A DNA stretch of 64,000 nucleotides, taken from assembly GCA_002127285.1 (NCBI GenBank), contig NFUW01000002.1, positions 1,833,630-1,897,629 on the forward strand. The letters run 5' to 3'. Positions 7,609-15,926 of the stretch are shown here, in pieces. Numbering within the stretch: the first letter of the stretch is position 1; every line of letters begins with the position of its first letter. Source of the DNA: Chitinophagaceae bacterium IBVUCB1. Its GTDB lineage: Bacteria; Bacteroidota; Bacteroidia; Chitinophagales; Chitinophagaceae. The notes beneath the pieces are model-generated. The model saw only the letters and a list, made by a program, of their open reading frames with translations. It was not told where the DNA came from and did not search any database. The translations under genes were made by a program, and so were the position numbers.

Positions 7609-8036
7609 TCTTTCAGTATTTTTTTAGTGTATCCCGTAATTCTGATGTTTGCATTCATGGGTGTTGCGGTTTCCATATTGTGTATGGTCAGTTCTCCAAC
7701 ATCGCCTGTAAGCAGTGTGTATTTCAGCCCCCCACCAAAGGTGTAAGCACTGCCATTTTGCATATGAGGAAGCAGGTGTACCTGTTCTTTGCCATTTGCT
7801 TGTTTCAGTTTGAAGGCAACACCCGGGTTGGCAGCACTATCTATATGTACAACAATTGATTCTACATGATAAGAAATATTGCTGTCCGGTTTTAAGACTA
7901 TCTGCGAGGCCACCGTATCTATAGTAATGCTGTTAAGAACAACTTGGGGTGGCAATGCAGGTATTGCAGATTGTTTTTTCGGAGCCATACAGCTAATCAG
8001 CAAGCAGGCTTGTGCAATATATAGCAGTGTGCGCAT
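7605..8036 (-). CDS. Predicted lipoprotein of unknown function
   Basis: In this 143-residue protein the first 16 residues form a signal peptide with the lipobox LISC (Cys16). The mature part alternates strands and turns and looks like a single beta-sandwich domain (ITIDTVASQIVLKPDSNISYHV onward). No family was recognised. It lies three bases after the upstream lipoprotein gene and overlaps the downstream one, which points to a joint surface or periplasmic role for the trio. Confidence 0.65.
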   Translation of the reverse strand: MRTLLYIAQACLLISCMAPKKQSAIPALPPQVVLNSITIDTVASQIVLKPDSNISYHVESIVVHIDSAANPGVAFKLKQANGKEQVHLLPHMQNGSAYTFGGGLKYTLLTGDVGELTIHNMETATPMNANIRITGYTKKILKE

Positions 8037-8039
8037 CCT

Positions 8040-8810
8040 TTAGTTTCTTACCATCATAAAATAGTAATCGCTTTGCGGAAACAAGGCCATGACGGTGTCT
8101 GTGCTTGCAGAAAAATAGTCGGGTGCCTTGCCAGTAGGCAGCCTGCCGCTTATCATAGAGCCAAGGGTTGTATCGCCTGCCATAAACTGGATGTATGCTT
8201 CGTTTGTGCGCATTACCTTAAAGCTGAGTGTTTGCTGGGCCGGTGTGCCGTTTGTGTTTTTATAATCGTGTGTGGCACTAAAGTTTTTATTAATGGTAAC
8301 CTCGTGCAAGCGTTGTGCATCAGGCAAGCTCGACCAGAAGGACACATAACCTGTGGATGTGCTGAATAAATACGCATTCACTGCACGCCACTTGCTGGAT
8401 GTACCACTGCCAGAAAGGAATACAATGCGCCCATTGCCGGTAAGTCCCTGCTCTATGTAATAGTCATTTTTGCCTGTTCCAGGTGTAAAAGCGACTTGCG
8501 CACCTTGCTGTGGATAGCTATCGTTAAACCAGTTGTTTTGGTAATAGTTATCAGTATGCCAATCCATATAATAGGCTTTGCCGGCAGTAAATGTGTTGCC
8601 TGCGATACGCTCTACCGTATTGGCTTTGATGACTTTGCGCAACATGGCATTGGTTGCTTTGGCATAGTCATCTGCAGATGCATATATAGTCAGTGTTACA
8701 TCTTTGTCAATGCGGTTATTAAAACTTACTTCGTTATTATCTGCGTTTTTCTTTTTGCATGCCGATGCCAGCAACAAAACTGCGATAAAATATGCTAAGC
8801 GGTTTTTCAT
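8040..8810 (-). CDS. Predicted lipoprotein of unknown function
   Basis: The protein has 256 residues with a clear lipobox ASAC (Cys18) followed by Lys residues. The mature part is rich in Tyr, Asn and Thr and probably beta-structured (for example EVSFNNRIDKDVTLTIYAS). It is the first gene of the lipoprotein trio and divergent from the YiiX-like gene. No known family was recognised; it could be a surface-exposed lipoprotein, but no export signal beyond the lipobox is evident. Confidence 0.7.
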   Translation of the reverse strand: MKNRLAYFIAVLLLASACKKKNADNNEVSFNNRIDKDVTLTIYASADDYAKATNAMLRKVIKANTVERIAGNTFTAGKAYYMDWHTDNYYQNNWFNDSYPQQGAQVAFTPGTGKNDYYIEQGLTGNGRIVFLSGSGTSSKWRAVNAYLFSTSTGYVSFWSSLPDAQRLHEVTINKNFSATHDYKNTNGTPAQQTLSFKVMRTNEAYIQFMAGDTTLGSMISGRLPTGKAPDYFSASTDTVMALFPQSDYYFMMVRN

Positions 8811-8899
8811 TATCAGGTATGAATTTTGAATGACTAAAGTACAAAATATTGAGTTGCATTCCTACTTATTGCCATGAGTTAATAAAGAGACAAAGGAGG

Positions 8900-8907
8900 T
8901 ATATTTG
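8900..8907 (+). promoter_or_regulatory. Predicted -7 promoter element of the YiiX-like gene
   Basis: TATATTTG matches TAnnTTTG. Seven bases separate it from the ATG at 8915, so the transcript would begin at the start codon. The AAGGAGG just upstream is outside the predicted transcript and is not a ribosome binding site for this gene. Confidence 0.55.
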
Positions 8908-8914
8908 CAGCTTT

Positions 8915-9547
8915 ATGGCAAGGATATTAATTAGCTTGTGGTTATGTATGTGGCTACAGGCAACACGGGCTCAGGTGGTAGTGGAAGAAGACCTGCAAAC
9001 TGGCGATTTGTTGTTTCAAAACCTGGATTGCGGTCCGCTTTGTGATGCTATTGAAACAGTAACGCATGGTTATAAGGGTATATCTTTTTCGCACATAGGG
9101 CTGGTAATAAAAAGAAATGATAGTCTTTACGTGCTGGAAGCAATAGGCAAAGATGTACATACTACACCATTGCCAATATTTGTGAAGCGCAGTACTCACC
9201 GGGTATATATAGGCAGGGTACGCAGCAAATACCGTTATATGGTAAACGATGCGGTAGCGTATGCAAACACTAAGGCGGGTATAGCGTATGATGATGTGTT
9301 TCTGTACGACAATGATAAATATTATTGTTCTGAACTGATATACGATGCTTTCAAATATGCCAATAGCGGTAAGCCGTTCTTTGCATTGCAGCCTATGACG
9401 TTTTGCAAGCCCGATACCCGCACGTTTTTTCCTGCTTGGGAAGCGTATTATAAAGATTTGGGGGTGCCGGTACCCGAGGGCAAGCCCGGCATTAACCCGG
9501 GAGGTATTTCATCATCGCGTAAAATAAAAATAATAGGCTGTTTGTAA
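8915..9547 (+). CDS. YiiX/YebB-like permuted NlpC/P60 cysteine hydrolase, secreted
   Basis: The protein has 210 residues, with a signal peptide (ARILISLWLCMWLQATRAQ) directly after the chosen start. The permuted papain-like fold is seen from GDLLFQ, then His60 in FSHIGLV and the nucleophile candidate Cys138 in YYCSELIYDAF. The permuted order (His before Cys) is typical of YiiX/LRAT-like hydrolases, which cleave amide or thioester bonds in peptidoglycan-like or lipid substrates. The substrate is not known. A longer in-frame start at 8849 lies upstream of the promoter and would bury the signal peptide. Confidence 0.82.
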   Translation: MARILISLWLCMWLQATRAQVVVEEDLQTGDLLFQNLDCGPLCDAIETVTHGYKGISFSHIGLVIKRNDSLYVLEAIGKDVHTTPLPIFVKRSTHRVYIGRVRSKYRYMVNDAVAYANTKAGIAYDDVFLYDNDKYYCSELIYDAFKYANSGKPFFALQPMTFCKPDTRTFFPAWEAYYKDLGVPVPEGKPGINPGGISSSRKIKIIGCL

Positions 9548-9548
9548 T

Positions 9549-9580
9549 ATTAAAGGGGAGGCTATAGCCTCCCCTTTAAT
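9549..9580. terminator. 32-bp perfect palindrome, bidirectional terminator
   Basis: The two 16-base halves (ATTAAAGGGGAGGCTA and its complement) pair without any mismatch. It separates the convergent YiiX-like and M36 protease genes and ends in A/T runs on both sides. Confidence 0.85.
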
Positions 9581-9602
9581 TAATCTGAGATGTATTGACA
9601 GT

Positions 9603-12581
9603 TTAATGTACAATGACAGTACGCTGCGTGTACGTTGCCTGTTGGTTTTGTACTTGAATCATGTATGTGCCAGGTGCCAAACGCGATGTGTTAAGCGAAT
9701 ACTTTTTCTGCACGTTGTCTGTAACTTGCTGCATCAGCGTGCGGCCGGCAAGGTCTTTCAACAATATTATGCCATTAGCAGCGTTTTGCAGCGATATAGT
9801 TAGCTCATTACTTGCAGGATTTGGATATACGGCAATACCATTATTGGCAGTTACGTTATCAATACCTGTAGCCCATGCATCGTATAAAAAGAAATCGTCT
9901 ACTGCTGCTTCTACTACATTCTCGCCGTTGTTTGGCTGCGATGTAATAATTGCGTCGGTAGCTACAAAACGTACTTGTATGGTATTGCTCGTTTTCAGAT
10001 AGTCGCGTACATTAAATATGCGCCTGCGCCAGTTATAGTCCGATTGGTAAGTAAAGTCCACATTCAGCCATAGCAAAGATGTCGCATCCCTAACCTGCAC
10101 CTGCCACAAATCGCTACGCGGATTAGTGCTTCTGCCTCCCTGGTCATTGCCATACCATCTGTAATATTCTATTATTGGTGTGTTGAGACCGGTAATATCA
10201 ATAATAGGAGAAACGGCAGTAGTTACGCCACCATCCACATCGGCAGATGAGTAGCTTGATGATAAACTGCTGGCATTACCGGTAACAAGACATTTGCCTG
10301 TGCCTGATGTATTATCATTGCCGGGCTGCTGTATGTATGGGCTAACGCCGGATGGTCTCCAGTAAGATGCTACGGGTACTGCATGTGTCCATTTGCCCGA
10401 TGTTGCATTGTCTGACGCTGCCGAAGCAATAGCCCAGTCGGTAGGCGTAGCCTCAAAATCTGTACCGTATACCCTGCGCAGACCAACAGCAAATTGGTAT
10501 GGAATGGTAACCTCTGTACGTGGCCCTATGGTGCTATATCCGTTGGGGAAACTGTATGCAGGGTTATCAAACATATCGTAGGTGAGGAAGAAGTAATCAA
10601 CAACTGAGCCCGATGGTTGAGCTGGTATTTGTCCGCTGAAATCTACGCCGCCTGTAGCACCTGCACCATTGTTGCTCAATACGATTGTATCCCAATTAGT
10701 GGCAGTGCGGTTTTTGTATATCAGCTTCATGTTTTTAAAGTAAGCAGGCTCTGCCAGGCTGATGTTTGCTTTTACCTCAATCGGTTCCGATTCTACTTTT
10801 CTGTTTGCTATTTCTGTATGTGTCAACGCTGCATCCATCATCAGGAATATGCCATGTGCTGCAAATGCTTTGGTTATCTGTTGGAAATGCGGTGTGCCAT
10901 TCGTCAGGTCGTTATCGTCATCATCATTTACAATGGCAGAAATTAATACTTCGTGGTACACCTCGCCTTCTGTACCTTCAGGTCCATCGGGTACATCGTA
11001 CAAGGTTTTGGCAAAGAGTATAGACATACTGTCGGCGCTGCCTACTTCTGTACCATAGTCCCACCATGCACCAGCTACTATTTCGCCATTGGCGTGTACT
11101 TCGCTGTTGCGGTCTCTCGGATATACTTTAGCGGGCGTATTGTAAGTACGGATACTGCCGCCGGATTTGAACGCGCCGCCGCCCAATACCGGATTTTTGG
11201 TAAGACCCAGTGCCCATATATCTGCATAGCCTTCATTCAGCCCGCCATTTATCATACCGCCGCTACCCTTGATGTAGCCATAAAATCTGCCATTGATGCC
11301 GTGCCCGTATTCGTGATACACTACATCGTTTACATTAGCAAAAGAATTGCAAGCAGCATTTTCCTGAAAGAAATTGATAGATGTACCGTTGTAGAATGCA
11401 TTGCAACCCGTAGTACTGGTAACATCTACAATGGTGGGTAATGATACATCCAAACCCGTAAAGCCGCTGCCTGTGGGGTAGAAGAGTTTCATAAAATCGT
11501 GCATACGATTGGTATGGTAGTATGCATTTACAAACTGGTCTCCGGATGGTGCGGTGTTGGGGTATGTGTATGTAGTACCATTGCTGGCAATGTTGTGAGA
11601 AAAAGATGGTATAGTGCCGCTTGCAGACCCGGTACGCACGGTAGACCATCTGCCCTGCAGGCGCAGTGTAGCTGTTTGTGCGGGGTTCAGCGCGTTGTTT
11701 ACATAATAGCCGTTGTTATCTGTATACCCCGTATTGCTGCCTATGGTAACGGCTAAGTTTGCCAACGGCTCTATAGTAGCGGGTGTTGTAATATTAGTTT
11801 TGTAAACGCTGCCATTGATGGTCAGGTTTACTTCTTCTTTTACATTGTTTGTTCTGTACAGCACAGTACCGTCTATGGCATCTATATAACCTTCCAGTTC
11901 TACAGGCATGGCCTCGTCGTGCTTGTCTGTACCGCTGATGGTAAATGGCCAAGACGGACGCAACACATACCCATTTTGCGTAGGTACGGGAAACCATACC
12001 AAATTGGTAGCTATGGTTTTGCTGCTGATGTTAATGTCTTGCAAGCCATCAGTAAACGAAGCTGCATTTTCGGCCTGTGCTGCGGTTAATACGGGCTGTG
12101 TGCCAGGCTGCGGCTGGCCGTATGTTTTCAGCGTCAGGCGTTGCAAGTCGCCCGTTTTTGTATACCGAAAGCTCATTTGAGAGAAGACAACTTCCCTGCC
12201 GTCTATCACCTGCTTGTAGTGTGCAAAAGAGGCATGTGGCGCATTTACCACATTGGTGCGCTGCCATTGTGCGGCTTCTACACCCAATTGCTGCAGTTGG
12301 TTGGCCATCAGGTAGGCCGATTTGTCTGCTGCCGTAGTGCCGGGTACTTGCAGTGTTTTGCCATATATGATGCGTGGGGCACCCGTCAGCTTATCGGTTA
12401 CTACATAGAAACCGGGAAACAATGCTTTGGCACGTTGTTGTGTCTGTGCGGCAACCAGCTTGCCCGCATGTGGCAGGCGGTCGTAACGGTCGTACACAGA
12501 TACCCCAAAGTCGTGCTTGTGAGCAATGGCGGTAGTGGCAATACCCGCCACAATACCTAAACATGCAATAAACTTCTTCAT
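9603..12581 (-). CDS. M36 (fungalysin) family secreted metalloprotease with T9SS sorting domain
   Basis: This 992-residue protein has a signal peptide (CLGIVAGIATTAIA), then a fungalysin/thermolysin-type propeptide (residues about 30-240). The zinc site is HEYGH (His423, His427) with the third ligand Glu450 in NEGYADIW. After the catalytic domain come beta-rich domains, including a jelly-roll-like stretch (residues about 700-900). The C-terminal T9SS domain starts at AVYPNPASNELTISL and ends GTYMIQVQ...TVIVH. It should be exported by Sec and then T9SS and cleave extracellular proteins. Confidence 0.93.
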   Translation of the reverse strand: MKKFIACLGIVAGIATTAIAHKHDFGVSVYDRYDRLPHAGKLVAAQTQQRAKALFPGFYVVTDKLTGAPRIIYGKTLQVPGTTAADKSAYLMANQLQQLGVEAAQWQRTNVVNAPHASFAHYKQVIDGREVVFSQMSFRYTKTGDLQRLTLKTYGQPQPGTQPVLTAAQAENAASFTDGLQDINISSKTIATNLVWFPVPTQNGYVLRPSWPFTISGTDKHDEAMPVELEGYIDAIDGTVLYRTNNVKEEVNLTINGSVYKTNITTPATIEPLANLAVTIGSNTGYTDNNGYYVNNALNPAQTATLRLQGRWSTVRTGSASGTIPSFSHNIASNGTTYTYPNTAPSGDQFVNAYYHTNRMHDFMKLFYPTGSGFTGLDVSLPTIVDVTSTTGCNAFYNGTSINFFQENAACNSFANVNDVVYHEYGHGINGRFYGYIKGSGGMINGGLNEGYADIWALGLTKNPVLGGGAFKSGGSIRTYNTPAKVYPRDRNSEVHANGEIVAGAWWDYGTEVGSADSMSILFAKTLYDVPDGPEGTEGEVYHEVLISAIVNDDDDNDLTNGTPHFQQITKAFAAHGIFLMMDAALTHTEIANRKVESEPIEVKANISLAEPAYFKNMKLIYKNRTATNWDTIVLSNNGAGATGGVDFSGQIPAQPSGSVVDYFFLTYDMFDNPAYSFPNGYSTIGPRTEVTIPYQFAVGLRRVYGTDFEATPTDWAIASAASDNATSGKWTHAVPVASYWRPSGVSPYIQQPGNDNTSGTGKCLVTGNASSLSSSYSSADVDGGVTTAVSPIIDITGLNTPIIEYYRWYGNDQGGRSTNPRSDLWQVQVRDATSLLWLNVDFTYQSDYNWRRRIFNVRDYLKTSNTIQVRFVATDAIITSQPNNGENVVEAAVDDFFLYDAWATGIDNVTANNGIAVYPNPASNELTISLQNAANGIILLKDLAGRTLMQQVTDNVQKKYSLNTSRLAPGTYMIQVQNQQATYTQRTVIVH

Positions 12582-12786
12582 CAGCAGATTTTAAAATTTT
12601 CGTAAAGAAGCAAGATACCTGCATTAAAGTTTAATTAAAAATATTATCTGTCTATATGATGATAATATGACAATAGGGGGATTGACAAAACCAATGGAAA
12701 TGATTAAATAAAAACCTTTTCTATGCATTGATAAGCAGGTGTATAAAGGCTTTGGGGTGCAGGGGCAAAAAAAGCGGTAAAAAGAT

Positions 12787-12816
12787 TTTGCAGAAAAACA
12801 TACTTGTGTATCTTTG
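12787..12816 (+). promoter_or_regulatory. Promoter of tRNA-Lys
   Basis: TTTG at 12787-12790 and TATCTTTG at 12809-12816 are 18 bases apart, close to the Bacteroidota consensus TTTG-N19-TAnnTTTG. The mature tRNA begins 17 bases after the -7 element. Confidence 0.7.
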
Positions 12817-12832
12817 CGCTCCCTTAGGGGAT

Positions 12833-12905
12833 GATCCTGTAGCTCAGTTGGTAGAGCAATACACTTTTAATGTATGGGTCTTGGGTTCGAGTCCCAACGG
12901 GATCA
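12833..12905 (+). tRNA. tRNA-Lys (anticodon TTT)
   Basis: The 73-nt gene folds as a complete cloverleaf. The acceptor stem GATCCTG pairs with CGGGATC, with one G-T pair. The D-arm is GCTCAGTTGGTAGAGC, and the anticodon stem ATACA/TGTAT holds the loop CTTTTAA with TTT at positions 34-36. The T-arm is TTGGGTTCGAGTCCCAA and the discriminator is A. CCA is not encoded. It is followed by its own terminator, and its 3' flank is repeated at 14463. Confidence 0.95.
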
Positions 12906-12945
12906 CTCGAAAGAAACGCCACTCAATTTTAGTGGCGTTTTTATT
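12904..12945 (+). repeat. Direct repeat copy 1: tRNA 3' end plus terminator
   Basis: The 22 bases from TCACTCGAAAG to CGCCACTC recur exactly at 14463. The following hairpin AAACGCCACT...AGTGGCGTTT with a T-run is the tRNA-Lys terminator. The partner copy differs only in a few loop bases. Confidence 0.85.
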
Positions 12946-13117
12946 TTATACATATTTTATAGTATGTACATCGACAAAGGCTACATTTTGATTGCTTGAA
13001 AACATTTGTCAATGACTAACTCACATTCTTTTGAAAATAAAATCAATAAATATAATCGTAGTTATATAATTATCCTGCTTTCTTAAAAAAATAATAATTT
13101 TTATAAATATTTAATTG

Positions 13118-13125
13118 TATCTTTG
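13118..13125 (+). promoter_or_regulatory. Predicted -7 promoter element of the cold-shock gene
   Basis: TATCTTTG matches TAnnTTTG and is 29 bases before the ATG. The leader of about 23 bases is AT-rich, with no Shine-Dalgarno sequence. The long structured leader of E. coli cspA is absent. Confidence 0.6.
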
Positions 13126-13154
13126 TGTTTTAATAACATTTTCAATTTTTTTTA

Positions 13155-13346
13155 ATGCAAGAAGGTACAGTGAAGTTTTTTAATGACACCAAAGGATTTG
13201 GTTTTATTACTCCATCTACAGGTGGTCAAGACATTTTCGTCCATGTTTCAGGTCTTATTGATGAGATTCGTGAGAACGACAAAGTGTCTTATGAAGTACA
13301 AAATGGTCAGAAAGGTTTAAACGCTTTTAATGTAAGAATGGCTTAG
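13155..13346 (+). CDS. Cold-shock domain protein
   Basis: This 63-residue single OB-fold protein has RNP1 as KGFGFI (residues 13-18) and RNP2 as DIFVHV (residues 26-31). It binds single-stranded RNA or DNA and acts as an RNA chaperone. The length and N-terminus (QEGTVKFFN) match Bacteroidota CspA-type proteins. It has its own promoter and a strong terminator. It lies in an AT-rich block bounded by the repeated tRNA flank. Confidence 0.95.
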   Translation: MQEGTVKFFNDTKGFGFITPSTGGQDIFVHVSGLIDEIRENDKVSYEVQNGQKGLNAFNVRMA

Positions 13347-13368
13347 TCATCAACATATTATCATTTCC

Positions 13369-13395
13369 AGCCCTGCAGACTGCAGGGCTTTTTTT
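13369..13395 (+). terminator. Terminator of the cold-shock gene
   Basis: AGCCCTGCA and TGCAGGGCT form a 9-bp stem with the loop GAC, followed by a run of seven T. Confidence 0.9.
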
Positions 13396-13486
13396 GTATC
13401 AAAAATATTGGATTGTCTTTAATAAAAAATATCCCATGACCTATATAAACAAATGGAATGCCTGAATTGGTTTACACTACACTACA

Positions 13487-13750
13487 CTACTCAATATCTA
13501 ACTCTTCATTACGTCTGTCAATTGCATCTGCTTCTTGTACACCATAGTTGGTAAGGCTAACAGATACAATGGGGACTTTATGAATTAGGATAAGCCCTTT
13601 AGTCTGCAACTCGGTAAGAAATACCAGCAGCAGGTCTGATGGTATACATAATCCTTCTGCTATATCGCTTAGTGAAATACGATTCAAGGAGCCGAATGTA
13701 CGTGTATTCAACTCTTTTATCTTTGCAAATACTTCTATACTTGTAATCAT
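13487..13750 (-). CDS. Small hypothetical protein, winged-helix-like
   Basis: No family is recognised with certainty in this 87-residue protein. Residues about 24-55 (RISLSDIAEGLCIPSDLLLVFL and the following LTELQTKGLILIH) have the length and hydrophobic spacing of a winged helix: a helix, a turn, a recognition-like helix, then a strand ending in Gly-Leu-Ile. The tail is acidic (RRNEELDIE). It lies between the cold-shock and fasciclin genes, within the block flanked by the tRNA-end repeat. Confidence 0.55.
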   Translation of the reverse strand: MITSIEVFAKIKELNTRTFGSLNRISLSDIAEGLCIPSDLLLVFLTELQTKGLILIHKVPIVSVSLTNYGVQEADAIDRRNEELDIE

Positions 13751-13800
13751 TATTGTATTTTTTTATGAAATTATCGGGTACTATATATTGTAAGTAGCAT

Positions 13801-13836
13801 TAAAAAAGCCATCATAATACTATGATGGCTTTTTTA
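13801..13836. terminator. Terminator of the fasciclin gene
   Basis: Two perfect 16-base arms (TAAAAAAGCCATCATA and its complement) lie around the loop ATAC. The T-run on the minus strand follows the fasciclin gene; the structure can also work on the plus strand. Confidence 0.85.
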
Positions 13837-13851
13837 GTTGTCATCATACGA

Positions 13852-14262
13852 TTATTTCATCTCAATAACAGTATCGAGCGAATGTACTACGCCATTAGAA
13901 CCTACATTATCTCTAGCTTGAACTGTAGCGCCGTTTATGGTTACTTTGCCATCAGCAACTTTTACATTCAATTCCCGCCCGTTTGCAGTTACAAGTTTCT
14001 GATTGTCTTTCAGGTCGTTGAAGTTAGTCAAGCCCTCTACAACGTGATGGTTCAGCAGTTCTGTAAGTTTATCTTTATTAGCGGCTTGCATCAATTGTTC
14101 CATTTTCCCGGCTACCAATTTGCCAAATGCTATATCTGTAGGGGCAAATATGGTAAACGGGCCTTTTTGAGAAAGCACTGCATCCAATCCTACAGCTTTT
14201 ACACTCCGCGACATAGTGGCTAAATTTTTGTCAGCCACAACAACTTCTACAACATTTGACAT
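13852..14262 (-). CDS. Fasciclin (FAS1) domain protein
   Basis: The single FAS1 domain has 136 residues. The H1 motif is seen as GPFTIFAPTDIAFGKL, and the H2 region as the closing NGVVHSLDTVI. FAS1 domains mediate adhesion or protein-protein contacts outside the cell. Unusually, no signal peptide is visible: the sequence starts MSNVVEVVVADKNLATM. It may therefore be cytoplasmic, or the real start may be missing; no in-frame upstream start with a signal was found. Confidence 0.88.
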   Translation of the reverse strand: MSNVVEVVVADKNLATMSRSVKAVGLDAVLSQKGPFTIFAPTDIAFGKLVAGKMEQLMQAANKDKLTELLNHHVVEGLTNFNDLKDNQKLVTANGRELNVKVADGKVTINGATVQARDNVGSNGVVHSLDTVIEMK

Positions 14263-14560
14263 GATATTTTATTTACCTGCTAATAGAATAATCAGCAGTT
14301 CATGTAATCTAACCTTATTAATCGGATAAAAATTATTTATTATTCAAAGGAGCATAACTTTCCTATTTATACAATATAAGTGATTGCTTATATCAGACTT
14401 TAGTTATTCAGCCAATTGCGTTAAATCTACTAATATCCGGTTCGATATACGTCCAAAGAGGTTCACTCGAAAGAAACGCCACTCCATTTGAGTGGCGTTT
14501 TATTATGTTGCTTACCTTGCAATAAGGACATTGTTTAAAAGCAAGAAATCAGCCATCAAG
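14263..14560. other. AT-rich intergenic region with a decayed tRNA-like 3' end
   Basis: No gene is evident. Around 14436-14465 the sequence keeps GGTTCGA, GTCC and the TCA before the repeat, in the same order as the T-arm and acceptor end of tRNA-Lys at 12833. The stems no longer pair. It is directly followed by the second copy of the tRNA-flank repeat. Confidence 0.5.
14463..14503 (+). repeat. Direct repeat copy 2: tRNA 3' flank plus terminator
   Basis: It matches 12904-12945 exactly over the first 22 bases and again over AGTGGCGTTTT, with small changes in the hairpin loop. The hairpin AAACGCCACT/AGTGGCGTTT still looks functional, but no complete tRNA precedes it. Confidence 0.85.
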
Positions 14561-15283
14561 ATGAAGCCTGTATTACTATCAATATTTTTTGTGGTTTTAT
14601 TATTTAGCCAATCCTCTGCCCAAAATTTTGACTTAGGTAGCTGGAATATCATCAATCTGAAATATAACGCATCCGCAAAATGGAGTGTATTTGGCGAGGC
14701 GCAATTGCGTTCTTTAAAGTTTTACGACCATTTTCACTACTACGAATACAAGGGCGGGTTTAATTACAAAGCCCACAAAAATGTTAAGGTATCGCTTGGT
14801 GCAGGTAGTTACCAAACATACAGGGAAGGCGGCGATTTCGTATTACCCAAAAACAATAATGAATTCAGGATATGGCCGCAAATAGTTTTGTTTCAATCTA
14901 TTGGCAAGCTGAAAGTTGAGCAGCGTTACAGGGCCGAGTTCAGGTTTACCAGTAATGGTTATCGCAATCGTTTCAGGTATCGTCTGGGTTTGTCTTATCC
15001 GTTTGGCAAAGAAAGAAATGACTACAAACCTTTTCAGGTAAGTGCAAGCAACGAGTTGTTTTTTACAGACAAAGAACCATATTTTGAACGCAACAGGATG
15101 CTGATAGCTTTCAATTATAAACCATCTAAATCAACTACTTTGCAAATTGGTTATCTGCACCAGTTCGACTATAAAATAAATGACGAAACAGGGCGCGACT
15201 TTTTACAAGTTGGTTACTTCATAGAATTATTTAAACGACAATCGCCCAGCAGAAACTACGATACAGATCTGAAGGATAATTAG
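14561..15283 (+). CDS. DUF2490 family outer-membrane-like beta protein
   Basis: The protein has 240 residues with a signal peptide (VLLSIFFVVLLFSQSSAQ), then alternating amphipathic strands: SWNIINLKYNASAKWSVFGEAQLR, the Arg/Phe-rich KVEQRYRAEFRF and NRFRYRLGLSYPFG. The DUF2490 signature (Q-R-Y-R-x-E-x-R-F) is visible. Such proteins are predicted small barrels of the outer membrane with no known substrate. The start at 14561 is chosen because it places the signal peptide at the N-terminus; the earlier in-frame start overlaps the repeat terminator. Confidence 0.82.
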   Translation: MKPVLLSIFFVVLLFSQSSAQNFDLGSWNIINLKYNASAKWSVFGEAQLRSLKFYDHFHYYEYKGGFNYKAHKNVKVSLGAGSYQTYREGGDFVLPKNNNEFRIWPQIVLFQSIGKLKVEQRYRAEFRFTSNGYRNRFRYRLGLSYPFGKERNDYKPFQVSASNELFFTDKEPYFERNRMLIAFNYKPSKSTTLQIGYLHQFDYKINDETGRDFLQVGYFIELFKRQSPSRNYDTDLKDN

Positions 15284-15383
15284 ATACTGGGAAGATACTT
15301 TTTTCGCTTCATAAACAATATGCTGACGCACACAATGCACTTTTATAGAACAATCTGCTATTAAAACAGCTCATGCAAAATTC

Positions 15384-15420
15384 ATTAAAAACCCTCCGTC
15401 TCTTAGTAGCGGGTTTTCAT
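15384..15420 (-). terminator. Possible terminator of the paa operon
   Basis: AAAACCC and GGGTTTT can pair over a 16-base loop just downstream of paaD. The stem is short, so this call is tentative. Confidence 0.4.
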
Positions 15421-15434
15421 TTATATTCCATTCA

Positions 15435-15926
15435 TCAGTGGCATTTAAAATACTCAAAGGGCTCTTTGCAGCTATTGCATTTGTAGAGGGCTTTGCAGGC
15501 AGTAGAGCCGTAGCGGCTTACAAGGGTGGTATCTGCAGCGTTGCATATAGGGCAGTTGATGTGCTTCTCGGCATCTGCCACACTGCCGCAAGACGAGCGC
15601 TTCGGCGGTGCTATGCCATAAGCATTCATCTTGGCGCGTGCCGCATCGTTTATCCAGTCGGTCGTCCATGCAGGTGTGTACACCATCGTTACCGTTACGG
15701 GTTCAATTCCATTCTCGTGCAGCAATGCTTTTATATCGGCCTCTATGATGCCCATAGCAGGGCAGCCCGTATAGGTAGGTGTCAGTATCACCTCGCAGCC
15801 TGCATCTGTTATCATCACATCGCGCAGCATCCCTATCTCGCTGATGCTCACAACGGGTATTTCTGGGTCTGCAATAGCAGATAGTAATTGCAGTATTTCT
15901 TCTTTACTGTATGTTGTTGCTACCAT
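15435..15926 (-). CDS. paaD: Phenylacetyl-CoA epoxidase assembly subunit PaaD
   Basis: The protein has 163 residues: an N-terminal MIP18/DUF59 domain (PEIPVVSISEIGMLRDV, and the loop TPTYTGCPAMG) and a C-terminal zinc-ribbon-like tail with CPIC and CNSC pairs. PaaD is needed to mature the di-iron monooxygenase and is thought to deliver metal or an iron-sulfur cluster. It starts inside the end of paaC (7-base overlap), which indicates tight coupling. paaE does not follow; the next gene on this side is on the other strand. Confidence 0.93.
   Translation of the reverse strand: MVATTYSKEEILQLLSAIADPEIPVVSISEIGMLRDVMITDAGCEVILTPTYTGCPAMGIIEADIKALLHENGIEPVTVTMVYTPAWTTDWINDAARAKMNAYGIAPPKRSSCGSVADAEKHINCPICNAADTTLVSRYGSTACKALYKCNSCKEPFEYFKCH

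Noticed and set aside
10953-11441. Long plus-strand frame opposite the M36 protease
   Set aside because: It is antisense to a conserved protease domain and rich in Cys, Tyr and Ile as shadow frames are; no signal of its own.
12728-12991. An 87-codon plus-strand frame across the tRNA
   Set aside because: It runs through the complete tRNA-Lys gene and its terminator, so it is a chance frame.
13476-13495. ACTAC micro-repeat before the small winged-helix-like gene end
   Set aside because: Only three to four short units; too small to call a functional repeat.
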